From an uncultured Victivallales bacterium (lineage in GTDB: Bacteria > Verrucomicrobiota > Lentisphaeria > Victivallales > UBA1829): a stretch of 64,000 nt of DNA. The position numbers were made by a program, and so were the translations under genes. Below, piece by piece: positions 8,790 to 16,771 of this stretch. The DNA lies in NCBI GenBank assembly GCA_934644965.1, contig CAKUDG010000002.1, positions 124,001 through 188,000 of the forward strand, in the 5' to 3' direction. Position 1 is the stretch's first letter. Every line of letters starts with the position of its first letter. The notes under the pieces were generated by a model that saw only the letters and a list, made by a program, of their open reading frames with translations, did no database searches and was not told where the DNA came from.

Positions 8790-10715
8790 TCAACGTTCAA
8801 AATAGGTGTATCCGCGGATGCCGTTCTCGTAGACATTCATGATGGTCTTGCGTTCGGCGGGGGAAATGAGTTTCTCACGGACTGCACGTTCGGCGGAACG
8901 GCGGAAACTGTCGATCAGATCTCGCGGGTTGTATTCCACGTATGAAAGAACGTCCGAGACGGAATCGCCTTCCAGTTCCTTGACAATTTCCACTCTGCCG
9001 TCCTGCTGGGAAATGTTCACACTGACGATGTTCGTGTCTCCGAGCAGATTATGGAGATCCCCCAGAGTCTCCTGATAGGCGCCCACAAGGAAAACGCCCA
9101 GATAATATTCTTCATTGTCCCGGATTTCGTGAAGCGGGAGGGTGTGGCGTTCATCGTGAAGATCAACAAAATGATCGATTTTTCCATCGCAGTCGCAGGT
9201 GATGTCGGAAATGATTGCGTTTCTGGTCGGGCGCTCCCCGAGTCTGTGGATAGGCATGATCGGAAACAGCTGCTTGATTGCCCAGGAATCTGTGAGAGAC
9301 TGGAATACGCTGAAATTCCCGTAATAAATGTCCGCCAGCGCCGTATCCAGATCTTCAAATTCGTCCGGAACGTATTTGAGTTTCTTGACTTCCTTGTTCA
9401 CGGAGACCATTATGTGCCAGAATGCACTCTCGGCCAGCGCCCTTTCGCGGAGGGGAATGCGCCCGTTCTTGAAGAGAATGCGGATTTCATCCCGGTAGTA
9501 GATCGCATCGTGATAGCATTCCTGAAGATTTTTCTGATTGATGTTCTTCAGAATGCCCATGAGGTCCTTGGTCATTTCACTGGCTTCGGCGGGAATGGTG
9601 TCCGGAATCCGGGAGGGCTCGAAGCGGGCGACATCCAGAATATTGAAGAGAAGGACGGAGTAATAGGCCGTGGTCGCGCGCCCTGATTCCGTGATGATCG
9701 TCGGGTGCGGAATGTTTTTCGCGGTCAGGGTTTCTCCGACTGTTTCAATGATGTCCACACAGTATTCGTCCAGCGTGTAGTTCCGGCTCTGATGGTAATT
9801 CGTATGGGAACCGTCGTAATCGACCGCCAGTCCTCCGCCGAGGTCCAGATAGCCCATCTTCGCCCCTTCTTCCACAAGACCGCAATAGACGCGGCTGGCT
9901 TCCAGCACGCCCGCCCGGATGTCGCGGATATTCGGAATCTGGGAACCGATATGGTAATGCAGCAGGCGCAGACAGTCCAGCATGTCTTCCCTGCGGAGCA
10001 TGTCCACCAGTTCGATGAGTTCCGCCGTATTGAGCCCGAATACGCTGCGGTCCCCTCCGGATTCGGTCCACTGGCCGCCCGCACGCGTGGAAAGCTTCAT
10101 CCTCATGCCGATCATGGGGCGGATTCCGAGAGCGCGGCTTCGCTCGATAATCGCCGGAAGTTCACTCGGCATTTCCACCACAAGAATGCACTGGAGTCCG
10201 AGTTTGCACGCGTAAAGGCCCATGTCGATGAATTCTTCATCCTTGTAACCGTTGCAGACGATGCAGGCCTCGCGGTCCTCCAGCATTCCCAGTGCGGCGA
10301 TGAGTTCTGCCTTGCTCCCCGCTTCCAGGCCGTGGTGAAATTCTCTCCCGTAACGCGTGATGTCCTCCAGAACCTGCTGCTGCTGGTTGACCTTCACGGG
10401 GAAAACCCCTTTGTAGACACCATGGTAGTTTGTCTGCTCGATGGCTTTCCGGAAGGAGGAGTGCAGAAGGCGGATCTGGGAATCCAGAATGTTCCCGACG
10501 CGCAGAAGAACGGGCATGTTCATTCCCCGTTCCTTGATCCCGTTCACAATGCTGAGAAGACTCGCACAGGGTGCGTTTTTTCCGGGGTATGGGGTAATGA
10601 CGACTTCCCCGCTATCCGTCACGTCAAAATATCCGGCTCCCCAGTCCTTGACTCCGTACAGGTCTGCCGAATCCTGCGGAGTCCAGTGTTCAAAAGTTTC
10701 TTTGCGAATATTCAT
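8790..10715 (-). CDS. speA: biosynthetic arginine decarboxylase
   Basis: A 641-aa PLP enzyme that converts arginine to agmatine and CO2, the first step toward putrescine. Visible marks are the PLP-lysine region YKGVFPVKVNQ, YLDLGGGLAVDYDG, ITESGRATTAYY and the C-terminal NLLGDTNIVSV. Length agrees with E. coli SpeA (658). The frame is open to 10799, but the ATG at 10715 begins the conserved NIRKETFEHWTPQDSADLYG and is preceded by GGGAGGA. The upstream extension would also run over the predicted promoter at 10802-10830. It is first in the polyamine operon. Confidence 0.93.
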   Translation of the reverse strand: MNIRKETFEHWTPQDSADLYGVKDWGAGYFDVTDSGEVVITPYPGKNAPCASLLSIVNGIKERGMNMPVLLRVGNILDSQIRLLHSSFRKAIEQTNYHGVYKGVFPVKVNQQQQVLEDITRYGREFHHGLEAGSKAELIAALGMLEDREACIVCNGYKDEEFIDMGLYACKLGLQCILVVEMPSELPAIIERSRALGIRPMIGMRMKLSTRAGGQWTESGGDRSVFGLNTAELIELVDMLRREDMLDCLRLLHYHIGSQIPNIRDIRAGVLEASRVYCGLVEEGAKMGYLDLGGGLAVDYDGSHTNYHQSRNYTLDEYCVDIIETVGETLTAKNIPHPTIITESGRATTAYYSVLLFNILDVARFEPSRIPDTIPAEASEMTKDLMGILKNINQKNLQECYHDAIYYRDEIRILFKNGRIPLRERALAESAFWHIMVSVNKEVKKLKYVPDEFEDLDTALADIYYGNFSVFQSLTDSWAIKQLFPIMPIHRLGERPTRNAIISDITCDCDGKIDHFVDLHDERHTLPLHEIRDNEEYYLGVFLVGAYQETLGDLHNLLGDTNIVSVNISQQDGRVEIVKELEGDSVSDVLSYVEYNPRDLIDSFRRSAERAVREKLISPAERKTIMNVYENGIRGYTYFER

Positions 10716-10801
10716 TTCCGGCAGAATCCTCCCGCCTGTCAAAAATTCCCTTGTCTGCAAAAAAAAATCCGCGTCGGAACACGGAAAAAACAATATCAAA
10801 T

Positions 10802-10830
10802 ACTATATCTCCTTCCGGACCCGTTTTCAA
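10802..10830 (-). promoter_or_regulatory. putative promoter of the polyamine operon
   Basis: On the minus strand TTGAAA (10830-10825), a 17-bp spacer and TATAGT (10807-10802) lie ~80 bp upstream of the speA ATG. The box layout is the same as that of several other genes in the window. Confidence 0.55.
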
Positions 10831-11109
10831 ATCTTTCTGAAGGATTTCCGCCTTGCTTTTCTACCGTGACTTTTTCCCGGGATTTTTCCTCTCCCCGGGG
10901 GAAGGTCGGCAAATCCCTCTTGGGTAAAAATGACGCGGGGCGGAGAAAGAAGGGAGATACGGAGTAAAAAATGAAAAGGGGGAGGGGAGGCAGGCGGGGA
11001 AAGAAAAGAGAAAAAAATAAAGATTCTTTCTCTCCTGTGTTTTTTCCTCCCCAGCGATTCCGCAATTCTTTGTTTCAGACGGACTTTATACTTGATACTT
11101 TATACTTGA
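10831..11109. other. intergenic region with purine-rich strand and nested inverted repeats
   Basis: It separates the speA promoter from the end of the MacB-like permease gene. 10936-11045 is strongly purine- then pyrimidine-biased. AGAGAAA (11007-11013) can pair with TTTCTCT (11027-11033) inside a wider GGGGAGG/CCTCCCC pair. No coding potential is evident. Confidence 0.4.
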
Positions 11110-11110
11110 T
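11083..11110 (+). repeat. 14-bp perfect tandem duplication
   Basis: ACTTTATACTTGAT occurs twice head to tail (11083-11096 and 11097-11110), immediately after the permease coding region; its last base is the final base of that gene's stop codon (minus strand). Confidence 0.9.
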
Positions 11111-12381
11111 TATTCCGCCCTCAGGACATCAATCGGATTCTGCTGGGCAGCCTTCCAGGCGGGATAGGTGCCGAAGACGATCCCGATGAATGCGGAAATC
11201 ACCAGAGAAAGAAGAACTGACCAGATGGAGAAAATGACAGGCCAGCCTGCATAGCGTGTCACCACATCGGAGATCAGGACTCCGAGGACGACTCCGATGG
11301 CGCCTCCGATTGAAGTCAGGAAAATCGTTTCCAGCAGGAACTGAATGATGATGTCCGACTTTTTGGCTCCGAGAGCGCGGCGTGTTCCGATTTCCTTCCG
11401 TCGCTCATAGACATTGGCAAGCATGATGTTCATGATGCCGATGCCGCCCACCAGGAGGGAGATGCCGGCAATGGAACTCATGACGACGGTGAAGATGTTC
11501 TGAGTCTGTTCCCGTTGTTTGAGGAGTTCAAAAGGAACAATGTGTTCCCAGTCCCGTTTGTCAGCGTGAGATTTTTCCAGATAGGCGGCGATGCGTTTCG
11601 AGGTGTAGTCGATATAGGCGATGTCGGTCACCGTGACGATGAACGTGTCGAAATCGACGCATTCGACCATGATGGAATGAGGTTCCCGCGTGAAGGCCTT
11701 TTTCCCGTAGAGCGCATCGGACGTGCTCATGGGAATCAGGACCAGGTCGTTCGGAGAGCCGATTCCTGAAATCTGCGTGCCCAGATTGTTTTCAATGATT
11801 CCGACGATCCGGAAGAGACTGTCGTCTATCTTGAGATTGCTCCCGATGATGTTCCGCTCTCCGATGGTGAAGAGTTTTCGTTTCGCGTTCCTGCCGATGA
11901 CGCAGACATTGGAGTCGGAGGAATAGTCGATTCTGCTCAACCATCTGCCTTGAATGACCTCGGAACGACTTTCCCGGAGAAAATCGGGACTGACTCCGAC
12001 CAGCAGCAGATCCGTCCGGGTGGTGCCGCGCAGAATCTTCTTCCGGGTGTTCCGCGCCGTTGAGACGCCCGACACGTTGTCCATGTGCCGGATGTGGTCC
12101 AGATCCTGTTCCGTGAGTCCGTAGGTTTCGACGATGCTGGAATTGGTGGTGTTGGTCGTATCTTTCCCCTCCGCGGGCGGTTTCTTGGAAAAGACGATGA
12201 TTTTGTCGATCCCCATGGCGGAAATCTGCGCAATGGCCTGTTCTTTTGCCCCCTCCGAGATGGAAAGCATGGAAATAACGCTGCCCACACCGAAAATAAT
12301 GCCGAGGGAGGTCAGAATGGAGCGGACCTTGTGAAGCATCAGGTTGTGGAAGGCCAGAAGAAAATGGTCGGGGACTCTCAT
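11110..12381 (-). CDS. MacB-type ABC transporter permease (FtsX family)
   Basis: A 423-aa mechanotransmission-type permease. There is one N-terminal transmembrane helix (~residues 20-42), a large periplasmic MacB_PCD domain (~45-270) and three C-terminal helices (~300-415) with the hallmark ERRKEIGTRRALGA just before the FtsX region. In full MacB the ATPase is fused to the N-terminus; here it is a separate gene. The start overlaps the stop of the ATPase gene by 4 bp (ATGA at 12381-12378), so the two should be made in fixed ratio. It probably moves periplasmic substrates to the outer-membrane conduit. The substrate is unknown. Confidence 0.9.
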   Translation of the reverse strand: MRVPDHFLLAFHNLMLHKVRSILTSLGIIFGVGSVISMLSISEGAKEQAIAQISAMGIDKIIVFSKKPPAEGKDTTNTTNSSIVETYGLTEQDLDHIRHMDNVSGVSTARNTRKKILRGTTRTDLLLVGVSPDFLRESRSEVIQGRWLSRIDYSSDSNVCVIGRNAKRKLFTIGERNIIGSNLKIDDSLFRIVGIIENNLGTQISGIGSPNDLVLIPMSTSDALYGKKAFTREPHSIMVECVDFDTFIVTVTDIAYIDYTSKRIAAYLEKSHADKRDWEHIVPFELLKQREQTQNIFTVVMSSIAGISLLVGGIGIMNIMLANVYERRKEIGTRRALGAKKSDIIIQFLLETIFLTSIGGAIGVVLGVLISDVVTRYAGWPVIFSIWSVLLSLVISAFIGIVFGTYPAWKAAQQNPIDVLRAE

Positions 12382-13139
12382 GATTCGGCAATCTCCAGTT
12401 CTGTCACGCTGTGGCGGATATTGTCCACAATGCGCGAGATTCGCCCGTTGCGGAGATAGACGCAGCGATCGAAATGGTTTTCATACTGCGGATTGTGCGT
12501 GACCAGAAGGATCGTCGTCCCTCCCGCATGAAGTTCGTGGAAGAGCGACATGATTTCAGTGCCGGTCTTCTCATCCAGATTTCCCGTCGGTTCGTCCGCG
12601 AGCAGGAAGGTCGGGTAATTGACCAGCGCGCGCGCGACGGCGACACGCTGGCATTCCCCTCCCGAAAGCTGCGTCGGCCGATGATCCAGACGGTGGGACA
12701 GCCCCACCTTCGCCGCCATTTCCCGAGCAATCTCCGCCCGTTTCCTCCCCGCGATTTCCGCATACAGCATCGGCACCTCAATGTTCTGCTGCACCGTCAG
12801 ATGCGGGAAGAGATTGAAGGACTGAAAGACAAAGCCGATCTTGGAATTACGCAGTTCCGTGAGAACGGAATCATCCAGTGTTTCGACACGCAAGCCATCG
12901 AGGAAATAATTCCCTCCCGTCGGCTTGTCGAGAAGTCCGAGAATGTTCAGAAAGGTCGATTTCCCTGACCCCGAAGACCCCATAATCCCGAGAAACTCTC
13001 CGCGGGCGACGTCCAAATCAATCCCCTTCAGCACCGGGACGCTCAAGGTCCCAGTGTAATAGGTCTTGACAATCTTTTCAAGGCGGAGGGCCAATCCGTT
13101 GTTTCTGTTGTGTTCCTCTCCGGCTGATGAGTCGGACAT
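12378..13139 (-). CDS. MacB/LolD-type ABC transporter ATPase
   Basis: A 253-aa ATPase: Walker A GSSGSGKSTFLN, Q-loop VFQSFNLFPHLT, signature LSGGECQRVAVARAL, Walker B FLLADEPTGNLD, H-loop VTHNP. These are the features of the LolD/MacB/FtsE branch. The frame can be extended to a TTG at 13235 that overlaps the adaptor stop (TTGA). The ATG at 13139 has GGAG 9 bp upstream and gives the usual family length, so it is preferred. It pairs with the downstream permease, with a 4-bp overlap. Confidence 0.92.
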   Translation of the reverse strand: MSDSSAGEEHNRNNGLALRLEKIVKTYYTGTLSVPVLKGIDLDVARGEFLGIMGSSGSGKSTFLNILGLLDKPTGGNYFLDGLRVETLDDSVLTELRNSKIGFVFQSFNLFPHLTVQQNIEVPMLYAEIAGRKRAEIAREMAAKVGLSHRLDHRPTQLSGGECQRVAVARALVNYPTFLLADEPTGNLDEKTGTEIMSLFHELHAGGTTILLVTHNPQYENHFDRCVYLRNGRISRIVDNIRHSVTELEIAES

Positions 13140-13231
13140 GGCAGTTGTCTCCGGTTTCATATATGGATTCTTTTCTGATGCTTCTGCTTGGCGGAGAAGA
13201 TGGGGAAAAGGGGCGGAACTCCGTATTTCAA

Positions 13232-14740
13232 TCAATCTTTCTGGGAAGTTTGGAACGGCCTGTAGAGGTAGATTTCATCTCCTTCCTCCAGCCCGGACTT
13301 GATTTCCACGAAACTGTCGTTAGCGACACCCAGTTCCACGGGTGCGGTCTCCGGCCTGGTGAGCGTCTTGCGGTACACGAAGAATTTCCCGCCTTCCTCC
13401 TGCACCGCTTCAATCGGGACGGATATCACATCCTTCAGAATCTGGGAAACCGCTTCCACCTGCACGCTCATTCCGCTGACAATGCGCGGATCGGTCATTT
13501 CAAAATCGACTGTCGCCCGGTAGACTTTCGGGCTTCCGTTGTCCCAGGGAATCAGAAGGACGGGGAGGGAGTCGATCCGTTCGATTTTGCCGGGTATCTT
13601 CAGATTCGGGATCGAATCCGGCGTGATGATCACTTCACCTCCGGTCCGGACCTTGGAACGGTATTGCTCAGGAATGTTGATATTGACAATCATCTGGCTC
13701 ATGTCCGGGATGGTGATCAGCACTTCGCGCCGACGTACGTCCATGCCGATTTTGACTTCGAGGTTTCCCCAGCGCCTGTCGGGATCGCCGTAGGTGACGA
13801 TTCCGTCCGTGGGGGCGACCAGCTGCATGCTGCACATGTAGGTCAAATTCCGTTCCAGTTCCCGTTCGATTTTGCGCATGTTCTGTTCGGCATTGTAGAT
13901 CTGATTGTCCTTCTGTGCGAGGGAGGAAGCGGTCTTGACCTTGACTTTGTTCAGTTCGAGTTTGGTTTGTTCAAGCTTGTTTTTGAGTTCCTTGATTTTT
14001 GTTGGGTGAGTGTAGCGCTTGAAGATCTTTCTGTCGAGGAGTGCGCTGCTGTATTTCACCTGGGCGGAATTCAGGGATTTTTCCGCCGATTTCAATGCGG
14101 ACTCCAGCTGGGCTTTTTCGGTTTCCTTGGGAACGGTGCCGCCGCTTTTGTAAAGTTCGTCGTAGGCATTGTTATAGGTTTCGCGAGCTTCGCCGAGAGT
14201 TTTCTGGGCGTCGCTGACGGACATGAGCTGATTGTCCTTGTCCCGCGGGCCTTCGAGCTTCAGGTATTTGTTGTAGGCGTCCTGGGCGGCGACGACATTG
14301 TCTTCCGCCGTCCGGATGTCCGCTTCATTGCTGCTGATGAGAATGGAGCGTTCCTCCTGGTAGATCAGAAGATCTTTTTCCTTGTTGTCGAGTTCGACCT
14401 TGCCGTCGTCGATTTTAATCTGGAGATCTTCGGTTTCGAAGCGGGCAACGATATCCCCCTTGGAGACCTTGGTGTTTTCATCGACAATCGCCACCAGTTT
14501 CGTGCTGATCGGCACATCCAGCGCCAGTTTGTGCTTGACTTTGGTGTTGATATTCCCTGTCAGAAGCACGCCGACGATCAGATCTCCGCGTTTGACCGTG
14601 AAAATCTTGTCAGGCGCCTTTGCGTCGCGTGCCAGCTCCGCAGCATTTTTCATGGCAGCTCGCTGCCAGAACCAGAACCCCGCTCCCGATGCAGCAGCAA
14701 GAAGAACGAGGATGATCAGAAGTTTTTTATTCAGTTTCAT
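13232..14740 (-). CDS. MacA/HlyD-like periplasmic adaptor protein
   Basis: A 502-aa membrane-fusion protein anchored by an N-terminal helix (~residues 5-24). After the first half of the barrel-sandwich (ALDVPISTKLVAIVDENTKVSKGDIVARFE) come about 190 residues of charged heptad-rich coiled coil (~115-300), longer than in E. coli MacA. The second half-motif and beta-barrel follow (VAPTDGIVTYGD; VNINIPEQYRSKVRTGG; IPGKIERIDSLP). The C-terminal membrane-proximal segment ends EEGDEIYLYRPF. It bridges the ABC permease and an outer-membrane conduit. Its start overlaps the secretin stop (ATGA 14740-14737). Confidence 0.9.
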   Translation of the reverse strand: MKLNKKLLIILVLLAAASGAGFWFWQRAAMKNAAELARDAKAPDKIFTVKRGDLIVGVLLTGNINTKVKHKLALDVPISTKLVAIVDENTKVSKGDIVARFETEDLQIKIDDGKVELDNKEKDLLIYQEERSILISSNEADIRTAEDNVVAAQDAYNKYLKLEGPRDKDNQLMSVSDAQKTLGEARETYNNAYDELYKSGGTVPKETEKAQLESALKSAEKSLNSAQVKYSSALLDRKIFKRYTHPTKIKELKNKLEQTKLELNKVKVKTASSLAQKDNQIYNAEQNMRKIERELERNLTYMCSMQLVAPTDGIVTYGDPDRRWGNLEVKIGMDVRRREVLITIPDMSQMIVNINIPEQYRSKVRTGGEVIITPDSIPNLKIPGKIERIDSLPVLLIPWDNGSPKVYRATVDFEMTDPRIVSGMSVQVEAVSQILKDVISVPIEAVQEEGGKFFVYRKTLTRPETAPVELGVANDSFVEIKSGLEEGDEIYLYRPFQTSQKD

Positions 14741-16254
14741 TTTGCCGACTGCTCTTCATTCTGTTCCGTTTTTGTCCCGTCGGAAGGGGAGGCGGATGCT
14801 CTGCTCTTTTCCGCGGAGGAACTGCCATTTTCTGTCTGAGGGTTCTGCTTCACTTCGATTTCCTCTTTCGCCGTGTTATTCATTTCCGTTTCCAGATCAA
14901 AACGGTCGACGGGAGGCTTGTTTTTGAAGATGGAATCGGATCCCTTGAGAATATCGGCCGCATCCTGAATCTGCTGGGCGGTCTTTTCAAGATCGGGCAT
15001 GAGATTTTCGGGCGTGGGCATGACATGGATTTTCATGAAGAAGATCAGCTGCTTGTCATAGATTTTTGTGTCGCGTCCGGTGAAGAAGTCTCCGAGGATG
15101 GGGATATCGCTGATATAGGGGACCTTACGGAGCGTTTCGTTGTGTTCGGTGGAGTAGAGTCCGCCGAGAGCAATGATGGAGCCGTCCATGACGGTCAGAC
15201 GCGTGGTGATGTTGCGGACGGAAATCACGGGAATGACGCTTACCAGTTCATTCTGTGTGAACGTCTGATAACGGATTGCCGTCGTGACCTGAGGCGCGAC
15301 TTCCATTTGCACCGTGTCCTTGTTGATGATGCGAGGCGTGATTTTCAGGGAAACCCCGGTCCGTTTGTATTCAAAAGAAAGATTGGTGGAACTTGTGGTC
15401 GTCTGAGAGGAGGGAATGGGCAGGTCCTCACCCGTTTCGATGCTTGCCGTGATTCCCTGGTCGGCAAGAATGTTGGGGGCGGCGAGGATTCTGGCGTCAT
15501 TGCTGGTGTTCAGCAGACGCATGGCGAGATTGAGAGTATCGGTTTTCCCGTTTCCGCTGGTGGAGGCGATCGGGAAGAAGCTGAAGGCTCCACCCTGAGT
15601 GGTGTCACTGCTTTGTCCGGGGGAATCGTTGTTGATCCAGTAGGTGTCTGTGGTGCCTGTGGTGGGATCGGTATGGGTGTAGTTGATTTTCACGTCGCGC
15701 TGGGCGCCCTGTTCGATATAGACTTCAATGATCTGGGCTTCAACAAGGACCTGGGGCTGGGGTTTGTCAAGGGCAAGAAGAAATTCCCGGATTTCCGGAA
15801 TCTTCGCATCAATGTCCCGGATCATGACGGTGTTCTGGTGTGGCGCGTCCTCCATGGATTTTTCGATCAGTTCCACGACTCCTGTGGGAGAAATGATCGA
15901 ATCCAGAGCCTCAGAGGCCGTGGAGGCCTTGATGTAACGGAACGTGTAAAGAATGATCGAATGTCCGTCGGATCCTTTGATGATGCTGAGGTCAGGGGTG
16001 GATTCGGAAAATTTCTTCCGGGACAGGCGGAACACGGTGTCCCGGTCCGAAAACAGTGTTTCCAGACGGGACATGACTGCTTCCTTGCCGCGGATTTCGT
16101 TCGGATTTTCGGCGGAGGTGGAAATATTCAGGGGCTTTTCTCCGGCCCTGATCAAATCGGCTGCCCCTGCTGTTTGCGCATAGAGCGCTGATGCGGTATA
16201 ATAGAGTGAAGCCATGCAGAAAAATGTGATCAGATGTTTCTTCTGTTCTTTCAT
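14737..16254 (-). CDS. GspD-like secretin, first gene of a MacAB-type exporter operon
   Basis: A 505-aa outer-membrane channel protein. The start at 16254 is chosen because AGGAG lies just upstream and a signal peptide follows (KKHLITFFCMASLYYTASALYAQ). There is a short N-domain region (~residues 60-190, ending VMIRDIDAKIPEIREFLLAL), then a complete secretin domain: VLVEAQIIEVYIEQG, ARILAAPNILADQG, IETGEDLPIP, GVSLKITPRI, VSVRNITTRLTVMDGSIIALGG, KVPYISDIPILGDFF. It lacks the several stacked N-domains of type II secretion GspD and has an Asp/Glu/Ser-rich tail. No other type II, type III or pilus genes are adjacent. Instead it is translationally coupled to an adaptor and ABC exporter. Confidence 0.9.
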   Translation of the reverse strand: MKEQKKHLITFFCMASLYYTASALYAQTAGAADLIRAGEKPLNISTSAENPNEIRGKEAVMSRLETLFSDRDTVFRLSRKKFSESTPDLSIIKGSDGHSIILYTFRYIKASTASEALDSIISPTGVVELIEKSMEDAPHQNTVMIRDIDAKIPEIREFLLALDKPQPQVLVEAQIIEVYIEQGAQRDVKINYTHTDPTTGTTDTYWINNDSPGQSSDTTQGGAFSFFPIASTSGNGKTDTLNLAMRLLNTSNDARILAAPNILADQGITASIETGEDLPIPSSQTTTSSTNLSFEYKRTGVSLKITPRIINKDTVQMEVAPQVTTAIRYQTFTQNELVSVIPVISVRNITTRLTVMDGSIIALGGLYSTEHNETLRKVPYISDIPILGDFFTGRDTKIYDKQLIFFMKIHVMPTPENLMPDLEKTAQQIQDAADILKGSDSIFKNKPPVDRFDLETEMNNTAKEEIEVKQNPQTENGSSSAEKSRASASPSDGTKTEQNEEQSAK

Positions 16255-16346
16255 TTTGACTCCTGGAAAGTGGATATTTCGTATGGGAATGGCGTATTCG
16301 CCAAGTGGTTTCAGACGGATCTGCAGAACGACAGATTGTCCAAGAT

Positions 16347-16375
16347 AGACTACATTCAATTCTCCGCCTTGTCAA
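16347..16375 (-). promoter_or_regulatory. putative promoter of the secretin-ABC operon
   Basis: On the minus strand a perfect TTGACA (16375-16370) is followed after 17 bp by TAGTCT (16352-16347), about 90 bp upstream of the secretin ATG. The -10 box is a weak match. Confidence 0.4.
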
Positions 16376-16771
16376 GCAGAAAAATCATTCCTCAGCCTAA
16401 ATAATCTTATAAAAAATAGTAAAATGAGCAAATATTGAAGAGCCTCCTCAGAATTTTTCTACAGTTCCTTTCGGCAAAATCTTACAGAATACCTTCACAG
16501 AATCCCGCTTTCATCGTTTTTTTCCTTTTTCTGTTGAAAAAAAAGTTTTTGCGGTTACATTCCTGAAATTGGAGTCAAAAAAAACGGAGAAAAGAGTCTC
16601 AGGAAGTCTTTCTTTGCCAACGATGGCATATTTCTGTTTTTTTCTCCGGATTCAGTGCCGACTGGGGCAGGGAGGAAAAAAAGAACACCAGGTCCCTGCG
16701 GCAAAAATGTACTGTACTATATCAAAAAAAAAGTAAACAGACGGAGTTTTTTCAGGGAGGATTTCTGAAAG
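16376..16771. other. non-coding divergent region between the secretin operon and uxaB
   Basis: About 400 bp with many A/T runs and no credible ORF. Just before uxaB, 16709-16723 reads TGTACTGTACTATAT, with GTAC repeated around one base. It is a possible operator or -10 region for uxaBA, but no good -35 box is spaced correctly. Confidence 0.4.

Noticed and set aside
9705..10967. 420-codon plus-strand ORF
   Set aside because: It is antisense to speA and runs into its promoter; no family resemblance.
13127..14839. 570-codon plus-strand ORF rich in Phe/Asp/Val
   Set aside because: It is the shadow of the HlyD/MacA gene; composition is typical of a reverse-complement frame.
14737..16254. Type II secretion or type IV pilus system
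   Set aside because: Only the secretin is present; no GspE/F/G or pilus genes are adjacent, so the exporter context is preferred.
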